In this document: one piece after another, positions 5,849 through 11,228 of the stretch
How positions within the stretch are numbered: position 1 is the first letter of the stretch
Layout: each line of letters begins with the position of its first letter
Assembly (NCBI GenBank): GCA_021798635.1
Contig: JAJZGH010000162.1
Coordinates: 1 to 11,228, forward strand
Length of the DNA: 11,228 nt
Direction: 5' to 3'
Origin: Planctomycetota bacterium
GTDB lineage: Bacteria; Planctomycetota; Phycisphaerae; WQYP01
Made by a program: the position numbers and the translations under genes
Notes under the pieces: model-generated
The model's database searches: none
The model's input: the letters and a program-made list of their open reading frames with translations, nothing else
Told to the model about the DNA's origin: nothing

Positions 5849-6805
5849 ATGCCGGCACAAGTAGCTGCGATAAAACCTGAAATCACCCTGACCAGGCGTC
5901 ACGAGTCCATTTTAGAAGCCATCGGCGAATTTGATCGCCAGATGGTCCAAGAGGCGCTTAATTCACCTTTGTATTTCGTGCCTAACCCCTTATTTACGGA
6001 AGCCGACGCGGCCGACCAGTTGTTTGAAAACGGCTTGGATATTGGACCGGCTAAGACCGGCTGGTACCATCCGATGGCGGATGATCTAAGCACTCTGTCC
6101 GCACCCTCTTCCTCGTTGTTGACCACGGCGCAGGAGCAGCATTTATTTCTGCGCTACAACTATGCCCGCATGCGCGTCAAAGAAGCGGTGCTGACCTTTG
6201 AGGCAACACCGGGCCGTAAAATTGCACGCGAGATAGCCTTCTGGCAACGCCGTGCCAAAGAAACGCGCGAGACCATTGCCGGCGCTAATTTGGCGCTGGT
6301 ACTGGCCATGGCTAAACGCACGCGGATGAATGACGTGGATTTTGGAGATTTAATTTCAGAAGGCAATATGGCTCTATTGCGTGCGGTTGAAAAATTTGAC
6401 CCCGCCCGCGGATTTAAATTCAGCACGTATGCATGCCGGGCGATCCTGAAAGGCTTCAGCCGCAGTGCGGTGAAATCGAATCGGTACCGATCCATGTTTC
6501 CCACGGAGTTTGATCCGGCGATGGAGCGTTCGAATGAAATGGAAGTCCGGCGGCAATCCGTCGCCAAGGACGCGGTGGAAGATCTGCAGGAGATCATTGA
6601 ACGTAACAGTGCCGAACTCACGGATGTTGAGCGCCGCGTTATTGAAGCCCGTTTCGCAGTCAACCGGCCGGAAGACACCCAAGCTATGACGCTGGCCGAA
6701 GTTGGCGAAGTTATCGGTGTCACCAAAGAACGCGTGCGGCAGATACAAAACCGCGCCCTGGAGAAATTGCGTTCAACATTGGATGATCGTATTCTCACCC
6801 GCTAA
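5849..6805 (+). CDS. Sigma-70 family RNA polymerase sigma factor lacking a clear region 3
   Basis: A 318-residue sigma factor. Region 2 is clear: DLISEGNMALLRAVEKFDPARGFKFSTYACRAILKGFSR (167-205), with preceding region 2.1 (about 140-166). Region 4 lies at about 254-311, with the helix-turn-helix MTLAEVGEVIGVTKERVRQIQNRALEKL (280-307) that would read -35 sequences. A region 1.2-like segment may lie around 91-115. Between regions 2 and 4 is a charged linker (FPTEFDPAMERSNEMEVRRQS...) instead of a normal region 3. The first 90 residues are not recognisable. RAILKGFSR replaces the WWIRQAI signature of primary sigma factors, so this is an alternative factor; the layout resembles factors I associate with Phycisphaerae. 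ATG 5849 is chosen because AAGGAG (5836-5841) sits seven bases upstream; an in-frame extension to 5801 lacks this. The gene is monocistronic with a strong terminator. Its regulon cannot be deduced. Confidence 0.9.
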   Translation: MPAQVAAIKPEITLTRRHESILEAIGEFDRQMVQEALNSPLYFVPNPLFTEADAADQLFENGLDIGPAKTGWYHPMADDLSTLSAPSSSLLTTAQEQHLFLRYNYARMRVKEAVLTFEATPGRKIAREIAFWQRRAKETRETIAGANLALVLAMAKRTRMNDVDFGDLISEGNMALLRAVEKFDPARGFKFSTYACRAILKGFSRSAVKSNRYRSMFPTEFDPAMERSNEMEVRRQSVAKDAVEDLQEIIERNSAELTDVERRVIEARFAVNRPEDTQAMTLAEVGEVIGVTKERVRQIQNRALEKLRSTLDDRILTR

Positions 6806-6846
6806 GCGAGCCGGTGCTCCAGGAAAATTCTCATTCCATACGAGTG

Positions 6847-6866
6847 TTCCGGCCCAGTGGCCGGAA
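6847..6866 (+). repeat. Perfect 8-bp hairpin after the sigma factor gene
   Basis: TTCCGGCC (6847-6854), loop CAGT, GGCCGGAA (6859-6866) form a perfect stem 41 bases after the stop codon, ten bases before the main terminator. There is no T-run on either strand, so it is probably a structural or mRNA-stabilising hairpin, or a partial terminator. It echoes the tandem arrangement at the end of rodA. Confidence 0.6.
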
Positions 6867-6875
6867 AGTTAGTAC

Positions 6876-6915
6876 GGGCCAGACGCTTTTGGTGCAGCGT
6901 CTGGCCCCTTTTTTT
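6876..6915 (+). terminator. Strong rho-independent terminator of the sigma factor gene
   Basis: GGGCCAGACGC (6876-6886), a ten-base loop, and GCGTCTGGCCC (6897-6907) make a perfect 11-bp stem, followed after one C by seven T's (6909-6915). It ends 17 bases before the convergent hpnE stop codon and is oriented to stop + strand transcription from entering hpnE antisense. No matching T-run serves hpnE on the - strand. Confidence 0.95.
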
Positions 6916-6932
6916 ACCGCCGTTGGGCTCGG

Positions 6933-8369
6933 TTACGCCAGCTTTTGCTCCAGCAACCGTGCGGGCCATTGGGTTGGCAAGTCGGGGACGATAAACGTTT
7001 TGCCTTTTTTTCCGGCGACTGGGGTGGGTAGTGTGCAGGTAAGCGCTTCCGCGGCCAGGTAGCCGCTGCGAACTGCGCCTTCCATGGTGGCCGGCCAATT
7101 GGTCTTGGTGTAGTCGCCGGCGAGAAATAAATTTTCAATGCCGCCGGGGGGTGGCGCCTGCGCCGGTCGCCAGGCGTCGGAGCCGGGCAGCGGGGAAAAG
7201 GTGGCGCGCTTTTCGATGACTATTTTTTGTCGTAGCAGGCGTGCGGAGGAATCTGGAAATAACTGCTGAATCTGCTTTTGAAATAATTCCGCGCACTGTT
7301 CTCGCGGTTTGTCCACCCATTCTCGTGCCGCGCTAATTACGCCGTGAAGAATTTTTCCTTCCGCATCTTTCCGAAATAGCCATTGCAGCGGCCCATCAAA
7401 CAGTGCGGCATGAGATAACCGCATCACCGGTTTATCAAACCAGAGATGCGCCCCTAAAATCGGCACGGATTCAAGTTTGTCCAAGTGCGCAAACCGCCCA
7501 TCCTTGGCTCGGAGATGGTCTGGAATCCATCTTTGTACGGCATGGTAATTGGTGGCCAGAATCACGGCATCGGCGCGAAGGATTTCGCCGGTTTGCAGCG
7601 TGACACCGCTCGCTTGTCCCCCGGCAAATATAATTTCCGAAACGCGTGTGCCCAGGCGCACATCCGCGCAGGGACGGTGCGAATACAATTCTTCCAGGGC
7701 ACACCCCGGCAGGCCCACCACATACCCGTGCTGGTTCATTAACATGGCATCTTGGAAAACTTCGATCGCATATTTGCTGCTGGCACGCCGCGTCTCTTCG
7801 TTAAGTGCACTGATTAATACCGGATCATAAAACCGCTGAATCACGCGATCACTTTGGCGGTGCTCCGTCAGCCATTGGCCAAAGGCTTGCCCCTCAAGCT
7901 TTTCGCGGCCGACCTTTCCCAGTCGCAGCATCGCCAGCATGGCGGTCATGACTTCTTTGCGCTCCGCGATTGTTAAAGCGCTAAATCCCAGCATCGCCGG
8001 CCCAAGATGCAAAGGTGCCGGCAGACCGGAAACGCCCCAAAGATCAAATTGCCGGCCGTGGGAATCAAGAAAGTGCACCCGGCGATGATACTCAATGCGG
8101 TCGGCGACATTCAGACGTTTGTATAAGTCCTGCAAATTCGTGCAGCACCCCAGCAGCACATGCTGGCAATTATCCAGGAGTTGATCACTTTCCGGGTCTT
8201 CAAAAGAACTGGCGCGGCCACCGAGTTCCCGCCGCGCTTCTAATAATGTCACACGATAACCGCATGAATCCACCGCCGCCGCCGCGGCAATTCCCGCTAA
8301 TCCGCCTCCGACAACCAAGACCCGCGGCCCCGCGTTTGGACTTTTATTATGAAGATGATTTACCGACAA
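6933..8369 (-). CDS. hpnE: Squalene-associated FAD-dependent desaturase/reductase HpnE
   Basis: A 478-residue flavoprotein of the amine-oxidase/phytoene-desaturase-like fold. In the HpnCDE route it reduces hydroxysqualene to squalene using reduced FAD. The N-terminus carries the dinucleotide-binding motif VLVVGGGLAGIAAAAAV (17-33) and the following LLEARRELGGRASSF. The C-terminal FAD block is LFLAGDYTKTNWPATMEGAVRSGYLAAEAL (414-443). A short tail of about 35 residues follows. The start is TTG at 8369, supported by AGGA (8380-8377) seven bases upstream; there is no nearby ATG, and the FAD motif begins 17 residues later. It lies 68 bases downstream of hpnD, with a hairpin in the gap. The identity rests on gene order after hpnC and hpnD as well as on the sequence; a carotenoid desaturase alone would look similar. 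Confidence 0.92.
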   Translation of the reverse strand: MSVNHLHNKSPNAGPRVLVVGGGLAGIAAAAAVDSCGYRVTLLEARRELGGRASSFEDPESDQLLDNCQHVLLGCCTNLQDLYKRLNVADRIEYHRRVHFLDSHGRQFDLWGVSGLPAPLHLGPAMLGFSALTIAERKEVMTAMLAMLRLGKVGREKLEGQAFGQWLTEHRQSDRVIQRFYDPVLISALNEETRRASSKYAIEVFQDAMLMNQHGYVVGLPGCALEELYSHRPCADVRLGTRVSEIIFAGGQASGVTLQTGEILRADAVILATNYHAVQRWIPDHLRAKDGRFAHLDKLESVPILGAHLWFDKPVMRLSHAALFDGPLQWLFRKDAEGKILHGVISAAREWVDKPREQCAELFQKQIQQLFPDSSARLLRQKIVIEKRATFSPLPGSDAWRPAQAPPPGGIENLFLAGDYTKTNWPATMEGAVRSGYLAAEALTCTLPTPVAGKKGKTFIVPDLPTQWPARLLEQKLA

Positions 8370-8392
8370 AATTTTATCCTGTAACTAATGTT

Positions 8393-8420
8393 AAAAAGCG
8401 GACGGCCGGCCAGCGGCCGG
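8393..8420 (-). repeat. Intercistronic hairpin with T-tract between hpnD and hpnE
   Basis: Read on the - strand, CCGGCC (8420-8415), loop GCT and GGCCGG (8411-8406) make a perfect 6-bp GC stem. Eight bases later is a TTTTT run (8397-8393). The gap between stem and T-run is longer than in a classic terminator. It could act as an attenuator or processing site that lowers hpnE relative to hpnC/hpnD; this is inference. Confidence 0.45.
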
Positions 8421-8437
8421 GCAGCGGTAGGGTTCCG

Positions 8438-9349
8438 TTACTTTTTTCCCGCACTGCGACACCGCAGGGCGATCCACGTTTTGGCCACGGTGCCCAGCCG
8501 CACGCGGCCGTACAGCACCTGCTGGGGATGCCGCGCAATTTTACGCAAAATGCCACGATAAATCGCGGTCATCGCAGTTAATGCCGCGACATTTCCGGGC
8601 GTAATCCGCTGGTCCAACGGTGCGGATCGGACAAATAACCGCTCGGCAAGCTCAATATGGTGCTGCATCAGGGCCTGAAAGCCCGGCGTGGCTTTTCCGG
8701 CCATCAGATCATCCCCGGTAACGCCACACCGCCGCATCCGCTCTTCTGGAAAATAAATGCGGTTTCTACCCGCATCTTCCTTAACGTCCCGTAAAATATT
8801 GGTTAATTGAAATGCGATACCGCGATCCACGGCCAAAGCCTCAGTCTCGGCACCGCCGGTAAAACCCCATATATGAATACTCGCCACGCCCACCACCCCG
8901 GCCACGCGATAACAATACTGCTGCAGATCGGCATCCTTTTCCGGCTGATGGAATTGCAGATCTTGCAGTTGGCCGTCGATCATGTCGTCAAAAAGCGCAG
9001 GCGGAATCGCGTGGCGATGTACGCAATGCGTAAAGGCGGCCCAGCCGGGCCACGCCGGACTTTCTATCGCAGGCAGGGTCCCACCGGAAATGGCCGCATG
9101 AGTCAGCGAGCGGAACTGATCTAATAATTCCCGGCGCTGCGCTAACGGCAGATCGGCAGAATCATCGGCCAGATCATCCGCACGGCGCATCCACGCATAC
9201 AGTGCAAACATGCTGGACTTCGCCGGTTCCGGTAGCAGGCGTAAGCCATAATAAAAATTTCTGGCCTGCTGCTGCGTCACGTGGCGGCAATAGTCGCTTG
9301 AGGCCTGGAAATCCGGCGTTTGCGCAACGCTAACCGTGGACGTATTCAT
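8438..9349 (-). CDS. hpnD: Presqualene diphosphate synthase HpnD
   Basis: A 303-residue trans-isoprenyl diphosphate synthase of the squalene/phytoene synthase family; HpnD condenses two farnesyl diphosphates to presqualene diphosphate. The two Asp-rich Mg-binding motifs are intact: RRADDLADD (55-63) and NILRDVKEDAGRNRIYFPEE (184-203). The N-terminal ARNFYYGLRLLP...ALYAWMRRADDLADD block is typical of HpnD/CrtB and distinguishes it from the neighbouring HpnC. No transmembrane anchor is visible. The ATG at 9349 overlaps the hpnC stop (ATGA, 9349-9346), indicating translational coupling and a one-to-one need for both enzymes. A phytoene synthase (CrtB) is the alternative; the hpnC-hpnD-hpnE order argues for HpnD. 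Confidence 0.94.
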   Translation of the reverse strand: MNTSTVSVAQTPDFQASSDYCRHVTQQQARNFYYGLRLLPEPAKSSMFALYAWMRRADDLADDSADLPLAQRRELLDQFRSLTHAAISGGTLPAIESPAWPGWAAFTHCVHRHAIPPALFDDMIDGQLQDLQFHQPEKDADLQQYCYRVAGVVGVASIHIWGFTGGAETEALAVDRGIAFQLTNILRDVKEDAGRNRIYFPEERMRRCGVTGDDLMAGKATPGFQALMQHHIELAERLFVRSAPLDQRITPGNVAALTAMTAIYRGILRKIARHPQQVLYGRVRLGTVAKTWIALRCRSAGKK

Positions 9350-10341
9350 TTTCCGCCCCCGGAAAAGGCCGCCAGCGCCCCGGCGGAAACCGCGCGCACC
9401 ATCAGGCCGAATTTTTGCGTTTTGCCCAGCGCCGGGCGATGCGACAGCGTATCATAGTTTTGCTGACGAATGGCTGCCAGAACGGCTTGGCCGCCTCGGT
9501 TGAAAAGAGAAATCTGTGAACGCAGTTGCCGATGAATCAGCGGTAACAGCGCCAGGCCTTCATCAAACATTACTTGGCAGCGATCCACTTCAAATTTTAA
9601 CAAAGCGCGATAATTATCGTCGCAGCGTCCCTCACGGATCTGTTGTTCATCGACATGAAATTGTCGCATGGATTCCGCGGGTAGATAAATGCGGTCGCGC
9701 TCGAGGATATCTCTGCGTACATCCTGCCAGAAATTGGCCAATTGCAGTGCGGTGCAGGTTTTATCTGATAATATTTGCCGGGGCTGGTCCCGATAACCAG
9801 CCAGATACAACACCAGTCGGCCCACGGGATCGGCGCTGCGGGTGCAGTAATCCACGACTTGGGAAAAGCTTTCGTAACGGTTTATTCGTTGATCCTGTTC
9901 AAAGGCGCTGATTAAGTCCAAAAAGGGCTGCCGGGGAATATCATGCTTTTCAATGGTTTCAGATAACGCGGTGAAAACCGCCGTTTGGGTTTTTCCGCTG
10001 TAGCATGCCTCTGTCTGGCGGCGGAAATCCGCCAGATATTGTATCGCCAGTTCAGGGTCGCCAACTTCATCACCCAGATCATCGGCGGTGCGGCAAAAAG
10101 CGTAAATATTGCAGAAATCCTGGCGCAGGGCCTTGGGCACCAAGTGCGAAACCACGGTGAAGTTCTCGTAATGTTCATGGGCCAGCCGCCAAGTATAGCG
10201 GCGTGCCTGGGCCACATCGGTCATGGGGGCAAAGGCCCAATGCACGGTTGCGGGGGGCGTGCTGGAGGCTTCAATGGTCATATCCTGCATATCTCGTAAA
10301 GTTGAATGTAACGGGTGAGCGGAAATAATTCCATCCTTCAT
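9346..10341 (-). CDS. hpnC: Hydroxysqualene synthase HpnC
   Basis: A squalene/phytoene-synthase family protein; HpnC converts presqualene diphosphate to hydroxysqualene. Counting from the ATG at 10341 it has 331 residues. The block HEHYENFTVVSHLVPKALRQDFCNIYAFCRTADDLGDE contains the first Asp-rich motif, here DDLGDE. The second is NFWQDVRRDILERDRIYLP, in which NFWQD is characteristic of HpnC rather than HpnD/CrtB. The start is uncertain: TTG at 10350, ATG at 10341, 10290 and 10281 are all in frame, none with a convincing ribosome binding site, and family similarity only begins about 45 residues in, so the true protein may be 17-20 residues shorter. First gene of the hpnC-hpnD-hpnE operon. No squalene-hopene cyclase is in the window, so the end product (hopanoid, other triterpenoid or C30 carotenoid) is unknown. 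Confidence 0.94.
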   Translation of the reverse strand: MKDGIISAHPLHSTLRDMQDMTIEASSTPPATVHWAFAPMTDVAQARRYTWRLAHEHYENFTVVSHLVPKALRQDFCNIYAFCRTADDLGDEVGDPELAIQYLADFRRQTEACYSGKTQTAVFTALSETIEKHDIPRQPFLDLISAFEQDQRINRYESFSQVVDYCTRSADPVGRLVLYLAGYRDQPRQILSDKTCTALQLANFWQDVRRDILERDRIYLPAESMRQFHVDEQQIREGRCDDNYRALLKFEVDRCQVMFDEGLALLPLIHRQLRSQISLFNRGGQAVLAAIRQQNYDTLSHRPALGKTQKFGLMVRAVSAGALAAFSGGGK

Positions 10342-10425
10342 GTTCCACAAATGCGGAAGTCAACTCAACCCTGACGGGGCCGCTGGATCCTTCCAGTGCA
10401 TCGCCAACATGGCATGCTTTATGGT

Positions 10426-10455
10426 AATATAACCGCCCGGCGGGCTTGTTGTCCC
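10426..10455 (-). promoter_or_regulatory. Candidate promoter of the hpnCDE operon
   Basis: On the - strand TATATT (10431-10426, 5/6) is preceded by GGGACA (10455-10450, 4/6) with an 18-base spacer. The spacer contains the compact dyad GCCCGGCGGGC. Expected transcription start is near 10419, giving a leader of about 80-130 bases depending on the hpnC start chosen. Confidence 0.4.
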
Positions 10456-10488
10456 GTACGCGAAATATCACCCTTGGGGGCAAAGGGG

Positions 10489-10533
10489 GGCGCAGTGGAT
10501 GCGCCGCGCGAATATAAAGGCGTTAGGGCCTTT
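10489..10533 (+). promoter_or_regulatory. ispH upstream region: two perfect dyads flanking a -10-like TATAAA
   Basis: GGCGCA (10489-10494), five bases, TGCGCC (10500-10505) is a perfect 6-bp inverted repeat. TATAAA at 10513-10518 is the best -10 candidate, and AAAGGC (10516-10521) with GCCTTT (10528-10533) is a second perfect 6-bp dyad overlapping it and the expected start near 10525. No good -35 is present at the usual spacing. An operator-controlled or activator-dependent promoter would fit, but this is inference. Confidence 0.4.
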
Positions 10534-10563
10534 GACATTGCACCAGGAATTCGGAGTATCTGC

Positions 10564-11228
10564 ATGAAAATTATCCTTGCTAATCCACGCGGTTTTTGCG
10601 CGGGCGTGAATATGGCCATTGAGTGCGTAGAGCGGATGCTCAAACTCAAAGGCGCTCCGATTTACGTTTACCATGAAATCGTACATAACCTGCACGTGGT
10701 GGAACGCTTCACCCGCCAGGGGGCGGTGTTTGTCAATTCCATTGATGAAGTACCCGAAGGCTCCACAGTGGTGTACAGTGCCCATGGCGTGTCGCCGGAA
10801 GTGCGCAATCGCGCCGCCGAACGCCGCTTAATTCAAGTGGATGCAACCTGCCCGCTGGTTACCAAGGTGCATAACGAGGCGATCCGTTACGCCAAACAGA
10901 AATTCACCATTGTTCTTATTGGTCATGCGGATCATGACGAAGTTGTCGGAACGCTGGGTGAAGCGCCCGATGCGATCAGCATTGTGGAAAGCGCCGAAGA
11001 TGTTCATCGGCTGGAAATCCCGGATGATCACCGTGTGGCCTATCTGACGCAAACCACGCTTAGTCTGGATGACGCCGCTCGAATTATTGCCGAGCTGAAG
11101 AAAAAATTTCCCCGCATTCAAGCCCCCCCCAAGGATGACATCTGCTACGCCACAACCAACCGTCAGGCGGCGGTGCAAAAACTTGCCCCGGATTGCGAAC
11201 TGGTCCTGGTGGTGGGGAGTCAAGATCG
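10564..11228 (+). CDS. ispH: 4-hydroxy-3-methylbut-2-enyl diphosphate reductase IspH (3' end outside window)
   Basis: The first 221 residues of the iron-sulfur enzyme that converts HMBPP to isopentenyl and dimethylallyl diphosphate, the last step of the MEP pathway. All three cluster-binding cysteines are visible: Cys12 in GFCAGV, Cys96 in DATCPLV, and Cys194 in CYATTNRQ. Substrate-binding residues fall at expected places: His41 (HEIVHN), His74 (SAHGVSP), His124 and the proton-relay Glu126 (GHADHDEVVGT). The ATG at 10564 has GGAG (10553-10556) seven bases upstream, and the protein begins directly with the family N-terminus. About 70-100 residues should lie beyond the window, judged from the usual family length. 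It is divergent from hpnCDE, whose substrate farnesyl diphosphate is built from its products. Confidence 0.96.
   Translation, partial: MKIILANPRGFCAGVNMAIECVERMLKLKGAPIYVYHEIVHNLHVVERFTRQGAVFVNSIDEVPEGSTVVYSAHGVSPEVRNRAAERRLIQVDATCPLVTKVHNEAIRYAKQKFTIVLIGHADHDEVVGTLGEAPDAISIVESAEDVHRLEIPDDHRVAYLTQTTLSLDDAARIIAELKKKFPRIQAPPKDDICYATTNRQAAVQKLAPDCELVLVVGSQD

Noticed and set aside
5812..5880. A 22-codon upstream frame overlapping the sigma factor start, preceded by GGAGG
   Set aside because: The GGAGG is only two bases from the ATG, too close for normal initiation, and it is paired in a hairpin; no evidence of coding.
6160..6798. Open frame of 212 codons on the - strand, antisense to the sigma factor gene
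   Set aside because: The + strand protein has clear sigma-70 regions 2 and 4; the antisense translation is Arg/Ser-rich with no recognisable motif, as expected from a shadow frame.
8015..8581. Open frame of 188 codons on the + strand across the hpnD/hpnE junction
   Set aside because: It overlaps two well-supported genes on the other strand, spans their intergenic hairpin, and is low-complexity Pro/Arg-rich.
10532..10561. TTGACA as a -35 box for ispH
   Set aside because: It is a perfect hexamer, but the sequence 16-18 bases downstream does not resemble TATAAT, and the start would fall after the ispH ATG.
1..11228. Insertion sequences, CRISPR arrays, tRNA/rRNA genes, attachment sites or frameshifted genes
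   Set aside because: None seen: genes are intact and tightly packed, no long direct or terminal repeats were noticed, and no T-loop or rRNA-like segment was found in the gaps by eye.

Overview
The window is a compact, chromosomal, housekeeping-type segment of moderate GC content. It carries eleven genes and no mobile elements, CRISPR arrays, rRNA or tRNA that I could find. Gene content suggests a Planctomycetota bacterium, probably close to Phycisphaerae. The main pointers are a sigma-70 factor with regions 2 and 4 but no clear region 3, an hpnC-hpnD-hpnE squalene operon, and an orphan NapG/MauM-type ferredoxin protein. This placement is inference from protein features, not a database result.

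Left part, + strand: the 3' portion of a class B penicillin-binding protein of the PBP2 type (1-921, cut by the window edge) is coupled by a GTGA overlap to a RodA glycosyltransferase (918-2144). Together they form the core polymerase/crosslinker pair of the cell-elongation machinery. Two perfect hairpins close this operon. Next come a four-cluster 4Fe-4S protein (2216-3025) with an apparent leaderless promoter, a stand-alone HisI (3108-3530), and a FolE2-type GTP cyclohydrolase (3702-4508) behind a 171-nt non-coding leader.

Middle: on the - strand, a small thiamine-binding (UPF0045/MTH1187-type) gene (4518-4814) lies downstream of tsaB (4842-5579), and together they converge on folE2. A 270-nt divergent region separates tsaB from the sigma factor gene (5849-6805). 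That gene ends in two tandem hairpins, the second a textbook intrinsic terminator with an 11-bp stem and seven T's.

Right part: hpnC, hpnD and hpnE are read on the - strand (10341 down to 6933) and encode conversion of farnesyl diphosphate to squalene via presqualene diphosphate and hydroxysqualene. Divergent from hpnC is ispH (10564 to the window end), the last enzyme of the MEP pathway, which makes the C5 units that feed farnesyl diphosphate. The hpnC/ispH divergent region is therefore a plausible control point for isoprenoid supply and squalene synthesis.

No new multi-gene system is evident. The more unusual signals are regulatory: a leaderless promoter, repeated GC-rich tandem hairpins at gene ends, dyad symmetries at several promoters, a nine-codon WW-containing open frame in the folE2 leader, and an intercistronic hairpin between hpnD and hpnE.
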